Below the pieces are notes generated by a model. That model saw only the letters and a list, made by a program, of their open reading frames with translations. It was not told the origin of the DNA and did not search any database. A stretch of 9,056 bases of DNA, taken from positions 1 through 9,056 of the forward strand of contig JAKAGJ010000050.1 in the NCBI GenBank assembly GCA_021815655.1. Reading direction: 5' to 3'. Each line of letters begins with the position of its first letter. The first letter of the stretch is position 1. This stretch comes from Deltaproteobacteria bacterium. GTDB taxonomy: Bacteria; Desulfobacterota; Desulfarculia; Desulfarculales; Desulfarculaceae. Shown one piece after another: positions 1-4,781 of this stretch. Made by a program: the position numbers and the translations under genes.

Positions 1-103
1 GAGGGCCACACCGAAGGCCCGCGCTAAGAGGATATGAGGATATAGGGAATAGCCCTCGGCCACATACTGGCCAGGGCTTTCCCGCAGGATCGACGGGCAT
101 GCC

Positions 104-131
104 TCTCCGGGCCCCGGCAGGGGCCCGGAGA
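104..131 (-). terminator. Perfect 12-bp GC-rich hairpin downstream of the FTR operon
   Basis: Bases 104-115 are the exact reverse complement of 120-131, with a 4-base loop at 116-119. The structure starts about 57 bases past the stop codon of the minus-strand FTR gene, so it would lie in the 3' end of that operon's transcript. No T-run follows it on the minus strand, so it is not a classical intrinsic terminator. It may instead be a factor-assisted terminator, an mRNA-end stabiliser, or a structure serving an unseen gene to the left. The inverted repeat is certain; the terminator role is inferred. The rest of 1-187 shows no convincing gene. An 8-bp tandem direct repeat (GAGGATAT twice) lies at 28-43. 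Confidence 0.45.
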
Positions 132-187
132 CAGGCCCGGGGGCTGGCAGGGCATGTCAGCTCCCCGCCAGAAGGAGGCAGGTGGGC

Positions 188-520
188 CTAGAAGGGCATC
201 TTGTCGGCCGGACGGCGCTCCGGCACGTAGGGGTGTTCCACCTCGTCCCGGTTCCAGGCCTCGCTGACATAGAGATTGCAGTAGCAACTGCCATACTCGG
301 CCACGTCCGGGGCGCGGTAGAGGCAGGGGCAGATGATGTCCTGGTCCTTGCCGCGGTCGCCGGAAGCCAGGCGGCAGGGGCAGCACATGTAGCCGTAGCG
401 CTCCTTGTTGACCAAGAGCGCCTCCATCAGCTCCATGGTGCGCGTCATGTCCTTGTTGAAGAAATAGCCCTTGGCCTCCTGGGTCTTCTTCAGCAGGTCA
501 AACAGCTCCTGAGCGGTCAT
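188..520 (-). CDS. Ferredoxin-thioredoxin reductase catalytic (beta) subunit family protein
   Basis: 110 aa, close to the usual length of the FTR catalytic chain. This family uses a [4Fe-4S] cluster next to a redox disulfide to move electrons one at a time from ferredoxin to a thioredoxin-like partner. Seven cysteines are visible: CCPC at 46-49, CPC at 64-66 and CYC at 79-81. By comparison with the plant/cyanobacterial enzyme, C47, C64, C66 and C79 should bind the cluster, and C49 and C81 should form the active disulfide. The start ATG overlaps the upstream glutaredoxin-like gene's stop (ATGA at 517-520), with a GGGAG ribosome site at 532-536, so the two are probably translationally coupled. 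No variable (alpha) FTR subunit is present, as is usual outside photosynthetic organisms. The electron donor is probably ferredoxin and the substrate probably the adjacent glutaredoxin-like protein, both inferred. It acts in the cytoplasm. Family call is very secure; partner less so. Confidence 0.93.
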   Translation of the reverse strand: MTAQELFDLLKKTQEAKGYFFNKDMTRTMELMEALLVNKERYGYMCCPCRLASGDRGKDQDIICPCLYRAPDVAEYGSCYCNLYVSEAWNRDEVEHPYVPERRPADKMPF

Positions 521-765
521 AGGCCCAACAGCTCCCTTATCTCATGCTCCTTGAAGCCCACGATCACCTTGTCGCCGACGACCAGGGTGGGGAAGGACAG
601 GCTGGGGTTGTACTTGCGCACCTCGGCGATCACCTCGTCACTTTTATCCAGGGGGCAAAGGTCCACCTCCACGCAGTCGTAGTGTACCTTGTTGTCGTCC
701 AGCAGCTTCCTGGTGTTCTTGCAATGGCTGCAGGTGCTGAGCGCGAAGAGCTTCACGGGGGGCAT
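517..765 (-). CDS. Glutaredoxin-like small redox protein
   Basis: 82 aa, a single minimal thioredoxin fold of glutaredoxin/NrdH size. The first beta strand (VKLFALS, residues 4-10) leads into a CSHC redox motif at 12-15. The cis-proline motif FPT is at 58-60, followed by VVGDKVIVGF, the usual glutaredoxin C-terminal half. Two further cysteines (C31, C37) lie in the middle. A good ribosome site (AAAGGAG, 774-780) lies 8 bases before the ATG. The gene leads a two-gene operon and overlaps the FTR catalytic subunit gene by 4 bases, suggesting that FTR reduces this protein, or that the pair passes electrons from ferredoxin to cytoplasmic disulfides. Its CSHC motif differs from the CPYC of classical glutaredoxins, and no glutathione dependence can be assumed. 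The substrate is unknown. Confidence 0.9.
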   Translation of the reverse strand: MPPVKLFALSTCSHCKNTRKLLDDNKVHYDCVEVDLCPLDKSDEVIAEVRKYNPSLSFPTLVVGDKVIVGFKEHEIRELLGL

Positions 766-819
766 GGGCTGGGCTCCTTTCTCAGAGGGCCTCCGAGCTG
801 GGTGAGGAACAACTCTTTA

Positions 820-848
820 ATCTTAGCCAATGCCGCCGCCGCTTACAA
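820..848 (-). promoter_or_regulatory. Predicted sigma70-type promoter of the glutaredoxin-like/FTR operon
   Basis: Read on the minus strand, a TTGTAA -35 (843-848) and a TAAGAT -10 (820-825) are separated by exactly 17 bases. Each matches the consensus at 4 of 6 positions, including the key -10 bases. The operon's start codon lies about 55 bases downstream of the -10. This intergenic region (766-947) also serves the divergent MEMO-family gene. For that gene, a TATAAA at 888-893 is a possible -10, but I see no well-placed -35. Confidence 0.5.
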
Positions 849-947
849 CCCGGGCGCCTTGCCGGGGGCGCGGGCCTGTGCTAATCCTATAAACAGCGGC
901 CCTCATTACCAGGCCGCCCACCCTACGCCCCCGCCAGGAGGAAGGTC

Positions 948-1751
948 ATGCTTCGCCAACCCGCCGTGGCCGGGCAATTCTATCCCGGCGCCCCCGCCCA
1001 GCTCAAGGCCATGATCCAGGGCTTCCTGGATCCCCAAGCCACGCCCCAGCCGGCCCTCCTGGCCATCTGCCCCCACGCCGGCTATGTCTATTCCGGCGCC
1101 ACGGCGGGCAAGGTGCTCTCCCAGGTGCGGGTACCCCGGCGGGTGGTGTTGGTGGGACCCAATCACCGGGGCGCCGGCCACGGCGCGGCGGTGATGAGCC
1201 AGGGGCAGTGGCAAACCCCCCTGGGCACGGTGGAACTGGACGCCAAACTGGGGGCCGAGCTCTTGGGCCGCTGTAGCCTGCTGGCCGAGGACCACGTGGC
1301 CCATATGTTTGAGCATTCGCTGGAAGTACAGGTGCCATTCCTGCAAATGCTGCAACCTGAACTGAGCCTACTGCCCATATGCCTGTCATTTATGTCGTTT
1401 AGCGAATGCCAGCAGATCGGCCTCTCCCTGGCCCAGGCCATCCGCGCCGTGGGCGAGCCGGTACTCATGGTGGCCAGCACCGACATGACCCATTACGAGA
1501 GCGCGAGCGCGGCCCAGAAGAAGGACAGCCAGGCCCTGGAGCGCATTTTGGCCCTGGACCCCCAGGGGCTTTTCGACACCGTGCGCGGCCTGGGCATAAC
1601 CATGTGCGGGGTGCTGCCCACCACTGTCTGTCTGGTGGCGGCCATCAGCCTGGGGGCCACCCAGGCCCGCCTGGTGCAGTACACCCACAGCGGCATGGTC
1701 AGCGGGGACCACCAGCAGGTGGTGGGCTACGCCGGGCTGATCGTCAGCTAG
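948..1751 (+). CDS. amrB: AmmeMemoRadiSam system protein B (MEMO1 family)
   Basis: 267 aa, full length for the MEMO1-like family (structurally related to class III extradiol dioxygenases). Motifs in order: VAGQFYPG (7-14), CPHAGYVYSG (41-50), GPNH (70-73), EHSLEVQVPF (122-131), STDMTHY (177-183) and MCGVLP (219-224). H43, H73 and C220 correspond to the metal-binding residues reported for human MEMO1, and D179/H182 to the neighbouring pocket residues, so the metal site looks intact. Bacterial members usually occur with an AMMECR1 protein (A) and a radical SAM protein; neither is in this window, and the biochemical role of the trio is unsettled. The ATG is preceded by AGGAGG (936-941) at 6 bases. 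The gene is divergent from the redox operon and 109 bases upstream of the NifU-like gene. The family call is firm; function is not known. Confidence 0.93.
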   Translation: MLRQPAVAGQFYPGAPAQLKAMIQGFLDPQATPQPALLAICPHAGYVYSGATAGKVLSQVRVPRRVVLVGPNHRGAGHGAAVMSQGQWQTPLGTVELDAKLGAELLGRCSLLAEDHVAHMFEHSLEVQVPFLQMLQPELSLLPICLSFMSFSECQQIGLSLAQAIRAVGEPVLMVASTDMTHYESASAAQKKDSQALERILALDPQGLFDTVRGLGITMCGVLPTTVCLVAAISLGATQARLVQYTHSGMVSGDHQQVVGYAGLIVS

Positions 1752-1860
1752 CGGCCCAGGACGCCTGGCCGGCGGCGCCCCCAGGGTGTACATTTGCCCC
1801 GGTCCCCGGGGGGATTGCCCGGCGGACCGGCCACCATAAACCACCACCAGGGATAGCCCC

Positions 1861-2319
1861 TTGAGTTCCGACAAAGAACCACAGACCGCCAATGTCACCC
1901 GCACCCGGGTTTCCCAGGAGCTTTCCGACGCCTTCCTCACCCACGGGCTCACTCCCAGCAACCTGGGCATGCTGCCCCAGCCCGACGGTTTCGCCCAGCC
2001 CAAGGCCGAGGGCTCCTGCCACGACACCATCGAGCTCTACCTGCGGGTCTCGGACGACGTCATCAGCGATGCCCGCTACATGACCGACGGCTGCCTGCAC
2101 ACCGTGGCCTGCGGCAGCGCGCTGACCACTCTCATCAAGGGCAAGAGCGTGCAAGAGGCTTACCAGTTGGAGGCCCAGGACATCGCCCAAGAGCTGGACG
2201 GCCTGGATGCGCCCCATTGGCACTGCGCCGAACTGGCGCTCAAGACCCTGCGTCACGCCTTGCGCGACTACTTCGACAAGCGTCGCGCGCCCTGGCAGAA
2301 GCTCTACGACAAGAAGTGA
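1861..2319 (+). CDS. NifU/IscU-like iron-sulfur cluster assembly scaffold protein
   Basis: 152 aa, one NifU N-terminal (IscU-type) domain without the NifU C-terminal domain. Such proteins assemble Fe-S clusters from cysteine-desulfurase sulfur and pass them to apoproteins in the cytoplasm. The three scaffold cysteines are at C53 (GSCHDT), C84 (ACGSA) and C122 (HWHCAE), matching IscU C37, C63 and C106. D55 matches the aspartate that tunes cluster release. Two oddities: the usual C-G-D is C-H-D here, and an extra C78 sits six residues before C84. The start is TTG with AGGGA (1849-1853) at 7 bases. The next in-frame ATG (residue 37) would remove the helix and N-P-x-N/G-like segment (TPSNLGML) that the family has, so TTG is preferred. 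No cysteine desulfurase gene is nearby, so the source of sulfur is elsewhere. A weak promoter-like TTGCCC-16-TAAACC lies at 1815-1842. Confidence 0.87.
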   Translation: MSSDKEPQTANVTRTRVSQELSDAFLTHGLTPSNLGMLPQPDGFAQPKAEGSCHDTIELYLRVSDDVISDARYMTDGCLHTVACGSALTTLIKGKSVQEAYQLEAQDIAQELDGLDAPHWHCAELALKTLRHALRDYFDKRRAPWQKLYDKK

Positions 2320-2338
2320 GCCCCCGGTCGGCAGGGTT

Positions 2339-2353
2339 GCCGGCCTGGCCGGC
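2339..2353 (+). other. Small GC-rich inverted repeat between the scaffold gene and gltX
   Basis: GCCGG and CCGGC flank a 5-base loop at 2339-2353, about 20 bases past the scaffold gene's stop codon. The sequence after it is not a T-run, so it is at most a weak terminator or a structured spacer. A degenerate TTGTGT-17-TGACAT pair follows at 2354-2382 and could be a weak gltX promoter. The evidence is too thin to decide between read-through and a separate transcript. Confidence 0.2.
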
Positions 2354-2419
2354 TTGTGTTAAACCTGGCGGGGCCATGACATAGCCCTTGCATCCAGCCC
2401 TTCAGCCCAGGGATACCCC

Positions 2420-3844
2420 ATGCCCCAGACGCAGCAGAATGCCCCCCGGGTGCGCACCCGCTTCCCACCCTCGCCCACCGGCGCCCTGCATCTGGGCGGG
2501 GCGCGTACGGCCCTGTTCAACTGGCTTTTCGCCCGCCACCACGGCGGCGACTTCATCTTCCGCCTGGAGGACACCGACCGCGAGCGCTCCAAGGACGAGC
2601 ACGTGGACTCCATCATCCAGGCCATGGAGTGGCTGGGCCTGGACTGGGACGAGGGACCCCACTACCAAAGCCGGCGCTTTGACCGCTACCGCCAGGCCAT
2701 CGACCAGATGGTGGCGCGGGGGCGGGCCTACTGGTGCCACTGCCCGCCGGAGCGGCTGCAAGGGGTACGCGAGAAGGCCCTGGCCCAAGGCGGCAAGCCC
2801 ATGTACGACGGCTGCTGCCGCGACCTGGGGCCGGGGCCGGCCCCGGGGGCCGTGGTGCGCTTCCGGGGGCCGCGCGAGGGGCACACCGGCTGGAAGGACC
2901 TGGTCAAGGGACCCATCAGCTTTGACAACGCCGAGCTGGACGACCTGGTGATCCTGCGCTCCGACGGCTCGCCCACCTATCACCTGGCGGTGGTGGTGGA
3001 TGACGTGGACATGGCCATCACCCACGTCATCCGCGGCGATGACCACGTCTCCAACACCCCGCGCCAGATATTGCTCTACCAGGCCCTGGACAGCCCCATA
3101 CCCCAGTTCGGCCACGTGCCCATGATCCTGGGCGGGGACAAGACCAAGCTCTCCAAACGCCACGGCGCCACGGCGGTGATCGCCTACAAGGACATGGGCT
3201 ATCTGCCCGAGGCCATGCTCAACGCCCTGGCCCGCCTGGGCTGGTCCCATGGCGACCAGGAGGTGTTCAGCCGCCAGGAGCTGATCGACCACTTCGGGCT
3301 GGAGGCGGTGGGCAAGGGCGCGGCGGTCTTCGACCCGGACAAGCTCCTGCATCTCAACGCCCACTGGATTCAGCACAGCCCGCCCCAGCGCCTGGCCGCA
3401 GCCCTGCCGCCCTTCCTGGCGGCGCGGGGGGTGGAGCGCTTCGACGAGGCCACCCTGCTGGCGGCCATCCCTCACTTGGTCCCCCGCACCAAGACCTTGC
3501 TGGAACTGGCCGAGTGGGCCGAGCCCTACCTGGTGGATGAGGTGGTCATGGAACCCCAGGCTGCCGCCAAGTTCCTGACGGCGGCCCAGGCGCCGGTGCT
3601 GGAGCGGGTGGCCGCCATGGTCGAGCGCCTGGGCGTGGCCGAGAGCGCGGCCCTGGAGGCGGGCTTCAAGGACCTGGCCGGCGATCTGGGCATCAAGCTG
3701 GGGGGTGTGGCCCAGCCGGTGCGCGTGGCGCTCACCGGGCGCACCGCCAGCCCGGGCATATTCGAGGTCATGGTTATCCTGGGCCAGGCGCGCACCCTGG
3801 CCCGCCTGGGGCGGGCCCTGAAAATGGCTACCTCCGCCGGGTAG
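2420..3844 (+). CDS. gltX: Glutamyl-tRNA synthetase
   Basis: 474 aa, normal length for bacterial GluRS, a class I cytoplasmic enzyme that ligates glutamate to tRNA. The N-terminal catalytic core has the HIGH-type signature in PSPTGALHLGG (17-27), the substrate-pocket RLEDTDRER (48-56) and the KLSKR loop (243-247). A cysteine cluster, WCHC (105-108) with YDGCC (129-133), resembles the zinc-binding insertion of E. coli GluRS. The C-terminal third (about 320-474) is the anticodon-binding helical domain, including the late motif QPVRVALTGRTASPGIFEVM typical of the family end. The ATG has AGGGA (2409-2413) at 6 bases. Two tRNA genes, for Gln and Glu, start 55 bases after the stop. Whether the enzyme is discriminating (Glu only) or charges both tRNAs cannot be read reliably by eye. 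Confidence 0.98.
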   Translation: MPQTQQNAPRVRTRFPPSPTGALHLGGARTALFNWLFARHHGGDFIFRLEDTDRERSKDEHVDSIIQAMEWLGLDWDEGPHYQSRRFDRYRQAIDQMVARGRAYWCHCPPERLQGVREKALAQGGKPMYDGCCRDLGPGPAPGAVVRFRGPREGHTGWKDLVKGPISFDNAELDDLVILRSDGSPTYHLAVVVDDVDMAITHVIRGDDHVSNTPRQILLYQALDSPIPQFGHVPMILGGDKTKLSKRHGATAVIAYKDMGYLPEAMLNALARLGWSHGDQEVFSRQELIDHFGLEAVGKGAAVFDPDKLLHLNAHWIQHSPPQRLAAALPPFLAARGVERFDEATLLAAIPHLVPRTKTLLELAEWAEPYLVDEVVMEPQAAAKFLTAAQAPVLERVAAMVERLGVAESAALEAGFKDLAGDLGIKLGGVAQPVRVALTGRTASPGIFEVMVILGQARTLARLGRALKMATSAG

Positions 3845-3855
3845 TTAAAAAGCAC

Positions 3856-3884
3856 TTGACGCCCGACGCATCATCCGATACAAA
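3856..3884 (+). promoter_or_regulatory. Predicted strong sigma70-type promoter of the tRNA-Gln/tRNA-Glu unit
   Basis: TTGACG (3856-3861, 5 of 6 matches) and TACAAA (3879-3884, 4 of 6) are separated by exactly 17 bases. Transcription would start near 3891, a few bases before the mature tRNA-Gln 5' end at 3900. It begins 12 bases past the gltX stop, so the tRNAs can be transcribed independently of gltX, although read-through from gltX is also possible since no terminator separates them. Confidence 0.65.
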
Positions 3885-3899
3885 CAGGTTTCCGAGCAC

Positions 3900-3973
3900 T
3901 GGGGGATCGTCTAACGGCAGGACTGCAGACTCTGGATCTGCCTATCAAGGTTCGAATCCTTGTCCCCCAGCCA
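3900..3973 (+). tRNA. tRNA-Gln, anticodon CTG, CCA encoded
   Basis: A full cloverleaf can be drawn. The acceptor TGGGGGA (3900-3906) pairs with TCCCCCA (3963-3969), with discriminator G at 3970 and genomic CCA at 3971-3973. The anticodon stem GCAGA/TCTGC (3925-3929, 3937-3941) encloses the loop CTCTGGA with anticodon CTG at 3932-3934. The T arm CAAGG/CCTTG encloses TTCGAAT. The T1-A72 first acceptor pair is typical of bacterial tRNA-Gln. It reads the CAG codon. Confidence 0.97.
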
Positions 3974-3991
3974 GGACTTATGATATTGCAC

Positions 3992-4067
3992 GGTCCCATC
4001 GTCTAGCGGTCTAGGATATCGGCCTCTCACGCCGAAGACACGGGTTCGAGTCCCGTTGGGACTGCCA
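3992..4067 (+). tRNA. tRNA-Glu, anticodon CTC, CCA encoded
   Basis: The acceptor GGTCCCA (3992-3998) pairs with TGGGACT (4057-4063, one G-T pair), with discriminator G at 4064 and CCA at 4065-4067. The anticodon stem TCGGC/GCCGA (4019-4023, 4031-4035) holds the loop CTCTCAC with anticodon CTC at 4026-4028. The T arm ACGGG/CCCGT (4040-4044, 4052-4056) encloses TTCGAGT. It reads GAG codons, the favoured Glu codon in this GC-rich DNA. Only 18 bases separate it from tRNA-Gln, so both come from one precursor. A tyrosine-recombinase relic lies 166 bases downstream, so this tRNA's 3' end is a candidate former attachment site. Confidence 0.97.
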
Positions 4068-4069
4068 AA

Positions 4070-4114
4070 GCAAAAACAAGGGGTTAGCCAATTCGGCTAG
4101 CCCCTTCGTTTTGC
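4070..4114 (+). terminator. Intrinsic terminator of the tRNA unit, probably bidirectional
   Basis: A 12-bp stem (4078-4089 with 4095-4106, one G-T pair) with a 5-base loop is followed by CGTTTTGCCTTTTCC. The A-rich side (GCAAAA at 4070-4075) pairs in turn with TTTTGC at 4109-4114, across a two-base mismatch. The structure therefore has an A-tract before and a T-tract after the stem. It should also stop minus-strand transcription coming from the relic region. It begins 3 bases after the tRNA-Glu CCA. Confidence 0.88.
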
Positions 4115-4232
4115 CTTTTCCGGGGCATTCGCGGAGATATGCGGACGATGTACCCGAAACCAAGTTGGATAATCTCAATATGTAGTTATGTGGCTTGGGA
4201 AAATCGCTCAGAGGAATGGAAGAACGCTGGCC

Positions 4233-4358
4233 CTACAGTCCCAGCAGTTCGGCCGGTTCATTGACCTGGGCCTTGCCCTCGGCGCTGGGCAGCCAGTGGT
4301 GATACTGGTTCAGGGTGAAATTGATGGAATGGTGCCCAAACTGGGCGCTCAGATCCAG
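4233..4358 (-). pseudogene. Tyrosine recombinase (phage-type integrase) relic, C-terminal end only
   Basis: Reading leftward from 4358, a 41-codon open frame ends in TAG at 4233-4235. It begins LDLSAQFGHHSI and continues with TLNQYHHWLP. This matches the last catalytic block of tyrosine recombinases: the GH histidine (codon 4332-4334), a Thr six residues later and the nucleophile tyrosine ten residues later (4302-4304), which is the canonical LGHSSIxxTxxxY spacing. Beyond 4358 the frame turns into unrelated sequence (GLLQ preceded by KPPWP-like residues), so about 90 percent of the gene, including the catalytic arginines, is missing. The fragment is not listed by simple start-to-stop ORF finding because it has no start. 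Its place next to a tRNA 3' end fits an integrase of an integrated element. Identification rests on one block but with exact spacing. Confidence 0.72.
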
Positions 4359-4363
4359 GAGCC

Positions 4364-4495
4364 CCTGCTTCGGGGGCCATGGCCTTTGTGACCAAGCCCT
4401 GCCAGGGGGCTACGCTGCTAAACACGGTCAGAGCGGTGCTCGACCGCAAGAGTTTTCCCTCGGTTGCTCTTTCGAGGGCACGCCTCGGTTTGTGA
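4364..4495 (+). pseudogene. Response-regulator receiver domain relic, C-terminal end only
   Basis: On the plus strand, from about 4364 to a TGA at 4493-4495, the frame reads PASGAMAFVTKPC and then LLNTVRAVLDRK. This is the end of a CheY-like receiver domain: the Gly-Ala before beta 5, the invariant Lys-Pro pair (K codon 4394-4396) and the alpha-5 helix of the form LLxxVRxxL. The phosphoacceptor aspartate region is absent, as there is no matching sequence to the left, where the integrase relic begins on the other strand. The last residues (about 4451-4492) do not extend into a recognisable output domain; the original may have been a stand-alone receiver or FixJ/hybrid-kinase end. An internal ATG at 4379 exists, but a 38-residue product could not form the domain. 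Confidence 0.55.
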
Positions 4496-4781
4496 GAAGG
4501 GATGCACCCTAATCCCTCCACCCCAACCCCGCGCCGCGGACCATTTGGCGCGCCGGGCCAAGTCAAGACCCGGCGACCTGGCTCAACTACCATCTTCAAG
4601 GCATCGTCCGAGGTGTGCTAGCCTGGTGCGACGATGTGGTGGGCTCAAGCCCCAGACCAAACAGAGCCGGTGTTCACTCCGGCGTCTTCACCGTGTGGCC
4701 TAGCCATTTCATGGGGCGGATTTGGTTGCCCCTCTCCACTCAGGCCGGCCTTGGTCCGCGCATTACCAGGAGGTTGCAGGC
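4496..4781 (+). other. Gene-free spacer before the acyl-CoA dehydrogenase, with an inverted repeat
   Basis: No convincing gene in any frame. The short open frames are Arg/Pro/Ser-rich and look like composition shadows. One structure stands out: CATCGTC (4602-4608) and GACGATG (4630-4636) are exact reverse complements 21 bases apart, a possible operator or weak hairpin about 145 bases upstream of the next start. A second short repeat, GCCGG/CCGGC, lies at about 4667-4683. I could not place a confident -35/-10 pair for the acyl-CoA dehydrogenase here. The ribosome site AGGAGG is at 4768-4773. The region may be further decayed remains of the element whose relics lie to its left. Confidence 0.35.

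Noticed and set aside
1..187. Open minus-strand frame running off the left edge (for example ...QYVAEGYSLYPHILL...), which could start at a GTG near 66
   Set aside because: Residues look mildly protein-like, but there is no clear ribosome site, no recognised family and too little sequence. A plus-strand frame is also open here, so openness means little at this GC content.
2402..3475. 357-codon open frame antisense to gltX
   Set aside because: GC-rich codon bias of gltX leaves the opposite strand free of stops; the translation has no family motif, and gltX explains the region fully.
4188..4391. 67-codon plus-strand ORF downstream of the tRNAs
   Set aside because: Mostly the complement of the integrase relic; no ribosome site and no family resemblance.
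4258..4599. 113-codon minus-strand ORF across the relic region
   Set aside because: It is in a different frame from the integrase relic, has Pro/Arg/Gly-rich composition and no motif; the relics explain the region better.
4711..4731. Sigma54-like GG...GC element upstream of the acyl-CoA dehydrogenase
   Set aside because: Spacing between GG and GC is 11 rather than the required 10, and the flanking consensus is poor.
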